A program made the translations under genes and the position numbers. A stretch of DNA of 64,000 nucleotides, taken from assembly GCF_040327995.1 (NCBI RefSeq), contig NZ_JBEPIJ010000003.1, positions 62,001-126,000 on the forward strand, in the 5' to 3' direction. Of the stretch, positions 17,247 through 24,346 are shown in pieces. Position 1 is the stretch's first letter; every line of letters begins with the position of its first letter. Source of the stretch: Solimonas thermocellulolyticum. Lineage in GTDB: Bacteria > Pseudomonadota > Gammaproteobacteria > Nevskiales > Nevskiaceae. The notes beneath the pieces were generated by a model. That model saw nothing but the letters and a program-made list of their open reading frames with translations. It did not search any database and had not been told where the DNA came from.

Positions 17247-18238
17247 CCGCCGCGGCCGGCCGCCATCTCGAAGGCGCGCTGATAAATGAAATCGAACGAG
17301 AAGCTGCGGGCCTGCGCTTTGGACTCGACGTACTCGGCCATGCGCTGCAGGCGCTTGGGCAGTTGCATGATCTTGTCCTGTGCGGCACGGCCAACGGCCG
17401 AAAGGCCGTCGAGCTTGTCGATGGCCCAATGCTTGAGCAGGTCCTCGATCAGCTTGAGGTATTCGCGCGGCCCGTAGATGCCGGCGCGGCGCTCGACTTC
17501 CGACATCTGTGCATACCCGGCGATGTTGTGACCGGGCATGGCCAGCGACGGCGCGATCGACGCCAGCGCGGCGAGCGCGCGATTGGTGTCGACCTTGAGC
17601 ACCGCGGCGAAGCTGTCGCGGTAGAAGACGTAATGCCGCGATTCGTCGGCGCAGATGTGGGCGAGGATGCGCTGCAGCTTGGGTTCGTACTGGCCCGCCA
17701 GGCGTCCGGCGTTGGCGTGCGAGGTCTGCGTCGCCTTCTCCTGCAGGCTGGTATAGGCGAGCAGGCGGTAGGGGTCGTCCTTCCAGTCGGGATTGAAGCC
17801 CGATTCGATGTACTGGTACTGCATCTGCTCGAGCGCGCGCATGTCGAACAGGCGCGCGTCGCGCACGTAGTCACGCAGCACGCAGCCGTGGCGATCCTCT
17901 TCGGCGGTCCACAGATTGTTCCATTCTGCCCAGACGCCGTCGTGGCCCATGTACTGCGCGACGAGGCGATGGAAATGCGGCAGGCCCTCCTCGGTCAGCA
18001 GGTTCAGCGCCAGGGCCACGCGCACGCTGTCCGGTAGGCCGCGCGCGCGCTCACGCAGGGCGACGAGCTCGGCTTCATGCTCGGCGTCGCTGCGTTCGTG
18101 CGCCGGCAAGAGATCGGACGGCATCCACAGCTTGCGGCTGTCGCGATGCCGTTGCATGTACTCGGCGATCTGCGGCGAGATGCTTTCCAGCACCTCGCGC
18201 TGGGCGGCCAGATCGGGGTTCTTGACGGAAGACAGCAT
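17243..18238 (-). CDS. Soluble acyl-[acyl-carrier-protein] desaturase (ferritin-like)
   Basis: A 331-residue cytoplasmic di-iron enzyme of the plant-type stearoyl-ACP desaturase family, also present in mycobacteria and some gammaproteobacteria. The four-helix-bundle ligands are recognisable: LTEEGLPHFH (residues 81-90), EEDRH (113-117, EExxH), SLQEKAT (Glu168) and DESRH (198-202, DExxH). It would desaturate acyl chains while on ACP, with O2 and ferredoxin. Starting at ATG 18238 gives a GAGGAAT ribosome site 5-6 bp upstream; the longer frame adds 17 residues without support. It is structurally unrelated to the membrane desaturase at 13690. Confidence 0.9.
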   Translation of the reverse strand: MLSSVKNPDLAAQREVLESISPQIAEYMQRHRDSRKLWMPSDLLPAHERSDAEHEAELVALRERARGLPDSVRVALALNLLTEEGLPHFHRLVAQYMGHDGVWAEWNNLWTAEEDRHGCVLRDYVRDARLFDMRALEQMQYQYIESGFNPDWKDDPYRLLAYTSLQEKATQTSHANAGRLAGQYEPKLQRILAHICADESRHYVFYRDSFAAVLKVDTNRALAALASIAPSLAMPGHNIAGYAQMSEVERRAGIYGPREYLKLIEDLLKHWAIDKLDGLSAVGRAAQDKIMQLPKRLQRMAEYVESKAQARSFSFDFIYQRAFEMAAGRGG

Positions 18239-18323
18239 GGTGGATTCCTCGGTGCGTCGACGTATGCCGGCAAGCATGTACGTGCGCAAAGTTTAACCAG
18301 ATTCAAGCGCAGGGACACGCCGA

Positions 18324-18875
18324 TCAGCGTCCGCTGCTGCGGATCAGCTCGAGGAATTCCTGGCGCGTGCGCGGGTCGTCGCGGAAGCGGCCGAGCATCA
18401 CCGAAGTGATCATGCGCGAACTCTGCTTTTCGACGCCGCGCATCATCGCGCACAGATGCTGCGCCTCGATGACGACGGCCACGCCCACGGCGCCGGTCAC
18501 CTGCTCGATCGACTGGCCGATCTGCTGGGTCAGGTTCTCCTGGATCTGCAACCGGCGCGCGTACATGTCGACGATGCGCGGGATCTTCGACAGGCCGATG
18601 ACCCTGCCGCTCGGCAGATAGGCGACGTGCGCGCGTCCGAAGAACGGCAGCAGGTGGTGTTCGCACAGTGAGTACAGTTCGATGTCCTTGACGATGACCA
18701 TCTCGTCGTTGGCGGACTCGAACACCGCACCGTTGACGATCTCGTCGAGGTCCTGCTCGTAGCCCTGGGTGAGGAACTCCATCGCGCGTGCGGCGCGATG
18801 CGGCGTGCGCAGCAGGCCCTCGCGGTCCGGGTTCTCGCCGATCGCTTCGATGATCGCGCGGTAATGCTCTTCCAT
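18324..18875 (-). CDS. folE: GTP cyclohydrolase I
   Basis: A 183-residue cytoplasmic enzyme converting GTP to dihydroneopterin triphosphate, the entry to folate and pterin synthesis. Zinc and active-site blocks are SLCEHHLLPFFG, LPSGRVIGLSKIPRIVD and VVIEAQHLCAMMRGV, so Cys-His-Cys ligands are present and this is the classical zinc enzyme (FolE1), not FolE2. The usual length is 180-220. The start at ATG 18875 gives MEEHYRAIIEAIGENPDREG, matching family N-termini. It reads away from the ParB-like gene (63-bp divergent gap with a TACAAT hexamer at 18924-18929) and towards the acyl-ACP desaturase in the same direction, 85 bp apart. Confidence 0.96.
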   Translation of the reverse strand: MEEHYRAIIEAIGENPDREGLLRTPHRAARAMEFLTQGYEQDLDEIVNGAVFESANDEMVIVKDIELYSLCEHHLLPFFGRAHVAYLPSGRVIGLSKIPRIVDMYARRLQIQENLTQQIGQSIEQVTGAVGVAVVIEAQHLCAMMRGVEKQSSRMITSVMLGRFRDDPRTRQEFLELIRSSGR

Positions 18876-18937
18876 GGCGGCTCGTGATCTCGTGTGAACG
18901 GGCATTATTCCACGATGACGCCGCTACAATTGCGCCG

Positions 18938-19741
18938 ATGCTAAGTGCCTCCAAGTCTCCCGGTGTCGTGCGCGAGGTGCCGATCGACCTGATCCGGCCC
19001 GGCACGCAGCAGGCGCGGCGCTACTTCAACCCGGACGCGCTGGCCGAGCTCGCCGAAAGCATCCGCGAATCCGGTGTCGTGCAGCCGGTGGTGCTGCGTA
19101 CGCGCGTCTGGGGCTTCGAGCTGCTCGCCGGCGAGCGGCGCTGGCGCGCGGCGCAGCAGGCCGGATTGCACGAGATCCCGGCCATCGTGCGCGACGATCT
19201 GTCGGACAGCGAAGCCTTCGTCATCGGCCTGATCGAGAACCTGCAGCGCGAATCGTTGACGCCGATGGAAACCGCCGCGGGCCTCAAGCGCCTGGGCGAG
19301 CTGTTCGAGCTGACGCACGAGCAAATCGGCGAGCGCATCGGCAAGTCGCGCGAGTACGTCAGCAACTATCTGCGTCTGCTCAACCTCGCGCCGCCGGTGC
19401 AGGCGCTGGTCAACGAGGGTCACCTGCATCCCGGGCACGCCAAGGTGCTCGCGGCCCTGGCCTTCGACGAACAGCTGCGCTGGGCCGACGAGATCATCCG
19501 CTTGCGCCTGTCGGTGCGGCAGCTCGAACGCAAGCTCGCGGCGGCGCGCGCGCGCAAGATCGTGTTCAAGCCCGGCAAGTCCGGTGACTGGAAGGTGCTC
19601 GAACGCGAGCTGTCGGACCACCTCGCGTGCCCGGTGACGGTGCAGGCCGACAAGGCGGGCAAAGGTGAGCTGCGTATCCGCTTCCACTCGCTCGACGAGC
19701 TCGATGGCGTGCTCGCGCGCATCGGCTATAGCGCGCGCTAG
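18938..19741 (+). CDS. ParB/Spo0J-family protein, second copy without ParA-contact tail
   Basis: A 267-residue ParB paralogue. It has the N-terminal ParB/Srx-like CTP-binding region with LLAGERRWRAA and GLIENLQRESLTPMETA, a KorB-type helix-turn-helix (THEQIGERIGKSREYVSNYLRLL) shown in parts as EQIGERIGKS and YVSNYLRLL, HPGHAKVLAAL, and a C-terminal region that could dimerise. The RGLGRGLDALL tail that contacts ParA in the parB at 61.2 kb is missing: this protein starts MLSASKSPGVVREVPIDL. It has no parA neighbour. Possible roles are nucleoid occlusion (Noc-like), regulation or a redundant partition protein; the sequence does not decide. The start at ATG 18938 gives the domain directly. Confidence 0.85.
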   Translation: MLSASKSPGVVREVPIDLIRPGTQQARRYFNPDALAELAESIRESGVVQPVVLRTRVWGFELLAGERRWRAAQQAGLHEIPAIVRDDLSDSEAFVIGLIENLQRESLTPMETAAGLKRLGELFELTHEQIGERIGKSREYVSNYLRLLNLAPPVQALVNEGHLHPGHAKVLAALAFDEQLRWADEIIRLRLSVRQLERKLAAARARKIVFKPGKSGDWKVLERELSDHLACPVTVQADKAGKGELRIRFHSLDELDGVLARIGYSAR

Positions 19742-19766
19742 CGCCGGCGCCGCAGCGGCGGAGGAT

Positions 19767-19801
19767 TTATCTACAACGGCCGGGGATAAGCTTGTGGATA
19801 A
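19767..19801. promoter_or_regulatory. Pair of DnaA-box-like sites
   Basis: In the 143-bp gap after the second parB-like gene, TTATCTACA (19767-19775) differs by one base from the DnaA box TTATCCACA, and TGTGGATAA (19793-19801) is a perfect box on the opposite strand. A short A-rich run follows at about 19856-19864. Two sites are too few to call an origin; a DnaA-regulated promoter or a titration site is equally possible. Confidence 0.4.
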
Positions 19802-19884
19802 GCCCGATGTGCGGCGCAGCAAACGTCGCAGGATTCAAGCCCGGCTCCGGGCATGAACAAAAAATTACCGCCCGCCGGCGCGCG

Positions 19885-20679
19885 ATGACCGCCGCCCCCA
19901 GCCCCAAGCCCGGCGCCCGGGCTGCTGCTGCGCCCGGCATGCAGCTGGACCTGTTCCGCGCCGAGCCGCTCGTGCGCGAGCGCATCAGCGCGCGGGCGCG
20001 TCGGCTGCGCATTGAGGTGCGCCCAGACGGCGAGGTGGTGCTGGTCTATCCGCGCTGGGTACCGCGCGCCGAGGCGCTGGCCTTCCTGCGCGCGCGCGAG
20101 GCCTGGGTGCGCGAGAAGCTCGCCGAACTCGGCGAGCGCGTGCCGGCGCCGCCGCATGCACGCTGGGACGGCACCGACGAGATCCTGCTCGACGGCCGCC
20201 TGGTGCCGGTGTGCGTCGAGCCGGCGACGCTGCGCCAGATTCAGGTGCGCATCGAGCCGGAGGTGGTCACCGTGTTCGCGCCGCCGGCGATCTGCCGCGA
20301 TGCGCCGCGGCTCGAACGCGCGCTGCGCCATGCGCTGATGCGAAAGGCGCAGCGGCTAGCGCGGCAACTGCTCGACTTTGAGGCCGCGCGGCTCGGCGTG
20401 CAGTGGCGCGAGCTGCTGCTGCGCGATCCGCGCACGCAGTGGGGCAGTTGCAGCCCGGACGGCACGATCTCGCTATCGTGGCGTCTGGTGATGGCGCCGC
20501 TGGCGGCGTTTCGCTACGTGGTCGTGCACGAGCTGTGTCACTGCGTGCACATGGATCACTCACCGCGCTTCTGGGCGCTGGTCGAGCGGCAGATGCCGGA
20601 TTTTGCGACGCACAAGCGCTGGCTGCACGAGCACGGGGCGCGCCTACTGCATTACTTGCCACCGCGGCGGCGCAGCTGA
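19885..20679 (+). CDS. YgjP-like M48-type metallopeptidase (DUF45)
   Basis: A 264-residue cytoplasmic protein of the YgjP/DUF45 family. The zinc motif HELCH (His215, Glu216, His219) is followed by CVHMDHSPRFW and, before it, DPRTQWGSCSPDGTISLSWRL, the WGSC block that defines the family. Members are thought to be small metallopeptidases, but no substrate is established. The start may be ATG 19885 or, shorter, ATG 19939 (MQLDLFRAEPLVRER), where the conserved region begins; the residues between are Ala/Pro-rich. It follows the ParB-like gene by 143 bp and converges on mnmG. Confidence 0.85.
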   Translation: MTAAPSPKPGARAAAAPGMQLDLFRAEPLVRERISARARRLRIEVRPDGEVVLVYPRWVPRAEALAFLRAREAWVREKLAELGERVPAPPHARWDGTDEILLDGRLVPVCVEPATLRQIQVRIEPEVVTVFAPPAICRDAPRLERALRHALMRKAQRLARQLLDFEAARLGVQWRELLLRDPRTQWGSCSPDGTISLSWRLVMAPLAAFRYVVVHELCHCVHMDHSPRFWALVERQMPDFATHKRWLHEHGARLLHYLPPRRRS

Positions 20680-20703
20680 GCGCGGCGGAATAGATGAGCC
20701 ATC

Positions 20704-20792
20704 CCGTTGGGCAACGGCAGGGCTCGGGGGCGCGACGGTGTGCGGGGCGCGGGGCTCGGTTCAGGATCATCGCCGCACACCTGCCGTGTGCG
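20704..20792. terminator. Hairpins between convergent YgjP-like gene and mnmG
   Basis: The 180-bp gap between two convergent genes holds two inverted repeats: CCGTTG/CAACGG (20704-20717, 2-base centre) and CGCACAC-ctgcc-GTGTGCG (20774-20792, 7-bp stem, 5-base loop). No T-run follows either on either strand, so a rho-independent terminator is not proven. The remainder of the gap shows no gene. Confidence 0.35.
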
Positions 20793-20858
20793 AACCTGAG
20801 CAGCATGCGCCGTGGCGCCAGATGCAGCGTGAACGCCGGGGCTGGCGACGGCAAGCCC

Positions 20859-22745
20859 TCAAAGCGCCTTCAAGGCACCGCGCTTTTTCAAGTGGATCAT
20901 CAGCAGCGAAACCGCCGCCGGGGTGACGCCGGAGATGCGCGCGGCCTGGCCCAGGGTCTGAGGCCGGTGCGCTTGCAGCTTTTGTCGCACCTCGTTGGAA
21001 AGACCGCCGATGCTGGCGTAGTCGAGATCGGCCGGCAGCACGGCCGCTTCATAGCGGCGAGCGCGCGCGATCTCGGCCTGCTGGCGCTGCACATAGCCGG
21101 CGTACTTGACGTCGATCTCCACTTGCTCGGCCACCGTGGGATCGATGTCCGCGGCGAGCAGGCCGAGGCGCTGCAGCGCCGCGCACGAGCCCTGCGGCCG
21201 GCGCAGCAGGTCGAGCCCGGACAAGCCGGCGTCGTCCGGGGCTTCGCCGAACACCTCGACCAGCGCCGGCTCGCGCAGCTGCGCCGGCTTGAGCCACAGC
21301 GCATCGAGCGACGCGCGCGTGCGCTCGATCGCCTCATGCTTGGCGTTGAACGCGGCCCAGCGCGCGTCGTCGACCAGACCCAGCGCGCGGCCGATCGGCG
21401 TCAGACGGCGGTCGGCGTTGTCCTCGCGCAGCAGCAGCCGGTGCTCGGCACGCGAGGTGAACATGCGGTAGGGCTCGGTGGTGCCGCGCGTGATCAGATC
21501 GTCGACCAGCACGCCGAGGTAAGCCTCGTGCCGCTGCGGTTCCCAGGGGGGCAGCCCGCGCGCCTTGCGCGCGGCGTTGAGACCGGCGAGCAGGCCCTGT
21601 GCGGCAGCCTCCTCGTAGCCGGTGGTGCCGTTGATCTGGCCGGCGAAGTACAAGCCGCCGATGACCTTGGTCTCCAGCGAGCGCTGCAGGTCGCGCGGGT
21701 CGAAATAGTCGTACTCGATCGCGTAGCCGGGCCGGGTGATGCGCACGTTTTCCAGCCCGCGGATCGTGCGCACGAAGCGCTCCTGGATGTCGTAGGGCAG
21801 CGAGGTGGAGATGCCGTTGGGATAGACCTCGCGCGTGTTGAGCCCCTCGGGCTCCAGGAAGATCTGGTGGCGGTCGCGGTCGGCGAAGCGGCTGACCTTG
21901 TCCTCGACGCTCGGGCAGTAGCGCGGGCCGCTGCCCTCGATCGCGCCGGTGAACATCGGCGAGCGCGCGAAGCCCTCGCGGATGATCTCGTGCGTCGCCG
22001 GGTTGGTGTGGGTGATGTGGCAGCTGACCTGGCGCGGATGATCGGCGACGCTGCCGATGAACGAGAACACCGGCGTCGGCGTGTCGCCGGGCTGCTCGTC
22101 GAGCACGTCCCAGGCGATCGTGCGGCCGTCGAGCCGCGGCGGCGTGCCGGTCTTGAGGCGACCGACGCGCGGATGCAGCTCGCGCAGGCGCGCGGCGAGC
22201 GCCAGCGATGGCGCATCGCCGGCGCGGCCGCCGGCATGGTGGGTCAGGCCGACATGGATGCGCCCGCCGAGGAAGGTGCCGGTGGTTAGCACGACGCAGG
22301 GCGCATGGAACGACAGGCCCAGCCGCGTCAGGACGCCGCGAACCTGCGTGCCGTCGACGATCAGATCCTCGACCTCCTGCTGGAACAGCGTCAGGTTCGG
22401 CTGGTTCTCCAGCGCCTCGCGCACCACCCACTTGTAGAGCATGCGGTCGGCCTGGGCGCGCGTCGCGCGCACCGCCGGACCCTTCGAGGCATTGAGGATG
22501 CGGAACTGGATGCCGGCGCGGTCGGCGGCACGCGCCATCAGGCCGCCGAGTGCGTCGATCTCCTTGACCAGATGGCCCTTGCCGATGCCGCCGATCGCCG
22601 GATTGCAGGACATCTGGCCCAGCGTCTCGATGTTCTGCGTGATCAGCAGCGTGCGCGCGCCGGTGCGCGCCGAGGCCAGCGCAGCCTCGGTGCCGGCATG
22701 CCCGCCGCCGACCACGATCACGTCGAAACGATTCGCGTCGTGCAT
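20859..22745 (-). CDS. mnmG: tRNA uridine-5-carboxymethylaminomethyl modification enzyme MnmG
   Basis: A 628-residue FAD protein that, with MnmE, adds the carboxymethylaminomethyl group to U34 of several tRNAs. N-terminal FAD site VIVVGGGHAGTEAALASAR, then QMSCNPAIGGIGKGHLVKE and DALGG, GTFLGGRIHVG, and TGYEEAAAQGLLAGLNAA near the second nucleotide site; the C-terminal helical domain ends with HLKKRGAL. The length equals E. coli MnmG (629). I chose ATG 22745 (MHDANRFDVIVVGG); a GTG at 22772 in the same frame is possible but has no ribosome site. In many proteobacteria mnmG adjoins rsmG and parAB near the origin; here they are 37 kb apart. Confidence 0.97.
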   Translation of the reverse strand: MHDANRFDVIVVGGGHAGTEAALASARTGARTLLITQNIETLGQMSCNPAIGGIGKGHLVKEIDALGGLMARAADRAGIQFRILNASKGPAVRATRAQADRMLYKWVVREALENQPNLTLFQQEVEDLIVDGTQVRGVLTRLGLSFHAPCVVLTTGTFLGGRIHVGLTHHAGGRAGDAPSLALAARLRELHPRVGRLKTGTPPRLDGRTIAWDVLDEQPGDTPTPVFSFIGSVADHPRQVSCHITHTNPATHEIIREGFARSPMFTGAIEGSGPRYCPSVEDKVSRFADRDRHQIFLEPEGLNTREVYPNGISTSLPYDIQERFVRTIRGLENVRITRPGYAIEYDYFDPRDLQRSLETKVIGGLYFAGQINGTTGYEEAAAQGLLAGLNAARKARGLPPWEPQRHEAYLGVLVDDLITRGTTEPYRMFTSRAEHRLLLREDNADRRLTPIGRALGLVDDARWAAFNAKHEAIERTRASLDALWLKPAQLREPALVEVFGEAPDDAGLSGLDLLRRPQGSCAALQRLGLLAADIDPTVAEQVEIDVKYAGYVQRQQAEIARARRYEAAVLPADLDYASIGGLSNEVRQKLQAHRPQTLGQAARISGVTPAAVSLLMIHLKKRGALKAL

Positions 22746-22790
22746 GTGCTCAAAACCCGTACTGGCCGGCACCGTCGGTCACGATCATGT

Positions 22791-23099
22791 TCAGAACTCG
22801 ATGCGGCCAGTGAGCATCTGCCACCACATCTTCCAGTCGCCCTTGAACGACATCCACGGGTACTTGAAGGTGGCGGGCTTGTTGTGCTCGAAGAAGAAGT
22901 GCCCGACCCAGGCCCAGGCATAGCCTTGGATCAGCCCGATCAGCAGCAGCCAGGGATTGAGCGTGACCACGGCAGCGATCGCGAGCATGATGCCGATGCT
23001 GCTGCCGACGAAGTGCAGTCGCCGGCAGGTGCGGTTGGAGTGCTCTTGGAGGTAGTACGGGTAGAAGTCGTCGAAGCGCTTGAAATCGGTTGCCGTCAT
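22791..23099 (-). CDS. Mpo1-like (DUF962) membrane protein
   Basis: A 102-residue protein of the DUF962/Mpo1 family (yeast Mpo1 is an Fe2+-dependent dioxygenase acting on 2-hydroxy fatty acids). It shows the conserved YLQEHSNRTCRRLHFVG near residue 15-32, two membrane segments (about 28-63), and WVGHFFFEHNKPATF, whose histidines would bind iron. Start ATG 23099 has a strong AAGGAGG ribosome site; the stop is 46 bp before the mnmG start on the same strand. Enzyme activity in bacteria is not established, so function is by family only. Confidence 0.85.
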   Translation of the reverse strand: MTATDFKRFDDFYPYYLQEHSNRTCRRLHFVGSSIGIMLAIAAVVTLNPWLLLIGLIQGYAWAWVGHFFFEHNKPATFKYPWMSFKGDWKMWWQMLTGRIEF

Positions 23100-23154
23100 C
23101 GCCGAGCCTCCTTCACATGAACGGCCGATTATAGGGCCGCCACGCCAAAGACCC

Positions 23155-24060
23155 ATGAAAATCGCGATCCTGTCGCGCAACCGCCGCCTGTACTCGACCC
23201 GGCGCCTGAAAGAAGCCGCCGAGGCGCGCGGCCACCAGGTACGCATCATCGACGTGCTGCGCTGCTACATGAAGCTGCAGCCGGGCAGGCCGGAGATCTG
23301 GTACGGCCAGCGTCGCCTCGCCGGCTTCGACGCGGTGATCCCGCGCATCGGCGCCTCGGTGACCTTCTACGGTACCGCCGTGCTGCGCCAGTTCGAGATG
23401 ATGGGTGTCTACACCCTCAACGAATCGGTCGCGATCGCGCGGGCCCGCGACAAGCTGCGAGCGCTGCAACTGCTCGCCCGCCGCGGTGTCGGTATGCCGG
23501 CGACGGCCTTCGCCCATTCGCCGGACGACACCGACGGCGTCATCGGCCTGGTCGGCGGTGCGCCGCTGGTGATCAAGCTCGTCGAGGGCACGCAGGGGCA
23601 GGGCGTCGTGCTCGCCGAGAACCAGCAGGCGGCCCGCTCGGTGATCGACGCCTTCCGCGGGCTCGACGCCTACTTCCTCGTCCAGCAGTTCGTCGCCGAG
23701 GCCGGCAACGCCGACATCCGCGCCTTGGTGGTCGGCGGCAAGGTCGTTGCCGCGATGCGGCGCACGGCCAAAGCCGGCGACTTTCGCGCCAACCTGCACC
23801 GCGGCGGCAGCGCCGAACCGGTCAAGCTGACGAGGGACGAGCGTCGCGCCGCCGCGCGCGCGGCACGCATCGTTGGCCTGAACGTCGCCGGCGTCGATTT
23901 GCTGCGCACGCCGCAGGGCTCGATGGTGATCGAGGTCAATGCCTCGCCGGGGCTCGAAGGCATCGAGGCGGCTTCGGGTGTCGACGTCGCCGGCCGCATC
24001 ATCGAGTTCGTCGAGCAGAACGCGCGTCCGCATCGAACGCGCACCCGGGGCTCGGGTTAG
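23155..24060 (+). CDS. rimK: RimK-type ATP-grasp ligase (ribosomal protein S6 glutamate ligase)
   Basis: A 301-residue ATP-grasp enzyme; E. coli RimK adds glutamates to the C-terminus of ribosomal protein S6. The N-terminus MKIAILSRNRRLYSTRRL is nearly diagnostic. ATP-grasp elements are PLVIKLVEGTQGQGVVLA, YFLVQQFV, DIRALVVGGKVVAAM, and the metal-binding VIEVNASPGLEGIE. Length matches E. coli RimK (300). It is divergent from the Mpo1-like gene (55-bp gap). The last 62 bp overlap the antisense VapB-like frame. Confidence 0.94.
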   Translation: MKIAILSRNRRLYSTRRLKEAAEARGHQVRIIDVLRCYMKLQPGRPEIWYGQRRLAGFDAVIPRIGASVTFYGTAVLRQFEMMGVYTLNESVAIARARDKLRALQLLARRGVGMPATAFAHSPDDTDGVIGLVGGAPLVIKLVEGTQGQGVVLAENQQAARSVIDAFRGLDAYFLVQQFVAEAGNADIRALVVGGKVVAAMRRTAKAGDFRANLHRGGSAEPVKLTRDERRAAARAARIVGLNVAGVDLLRTPQGSMVIEVNASPGLEGIEAASGVDVAGRIIEFVEQNARPHRTRTRGSG

Positions 24061-24259
24061 CCGGTGTGGGGCGACCGTCCCGGAAGCCATCGTCCGGCAT
24101 GTCGGCGAGAAGATGAAACGCGCTGGCCATGCCCTTGCTCCTCGCCTTCAGCACGATCTCATCCCCGCGACGAAAGATCTCGATCTGCGGTGTGTCGAGA
24201 GGAAATTGCTTGGGCAGCCTTACCGCCTGGCTGCTCCCGGACTTGAAGACTCGAGCCAT
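23999..24259 (-). CDS. Orphan VapB-type antitoxin, probably truncated or decayed
   Basis: An 86-residue reading frame whose first ~60 residues match AbrB/MazE-fold VapB antitoxins: MARVFKSGSSQAVRLPKQF, then IEIFRRGDEIVLKAR, then LLADMPDDGFRDGR. In the family this is followed by a short acidic toxin-binding tail (usually PPQERE-like) and then vapC. Here the tail is replaced by Pro/Ser/Arg-rich sequence that runs 62 bp antisense into the rimK 3' end, and no vapC follows. ATG 24265 (two codons longer) is an alternative start. Promoter-like TTGCCT and TATACG occur upstream at 15-bp spacing. The gene looks like a remnant of a lost vapBC pair, perhaps still DNA-binding. Confidence 0.6.
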   Translation of the reverse strand: MARVFKSGSSQAVRLPKQFPLDTPQIEIFRRGDEIVLKARSKGMASAFHLLADMPDDGFRDGRPTPANPSPGCAFDADARSARRTR

Positions 24260-24346
24260 GGTCATGGCCGGGCGCGTATAGGCGTACCAGTGAACAGGCA
24301 AGCCCAGCGTCGACTGGCTCCGGTTCCGGAGCCGCGGCAACGCCCA

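Noticed and set aside
19741..19885. Complete replication origin
   Set aside because: Only two DnaA-box-like sites and one short A-rich run are present; a bacterial oriC normally has several boxes plus an AT-rich unwinding region.
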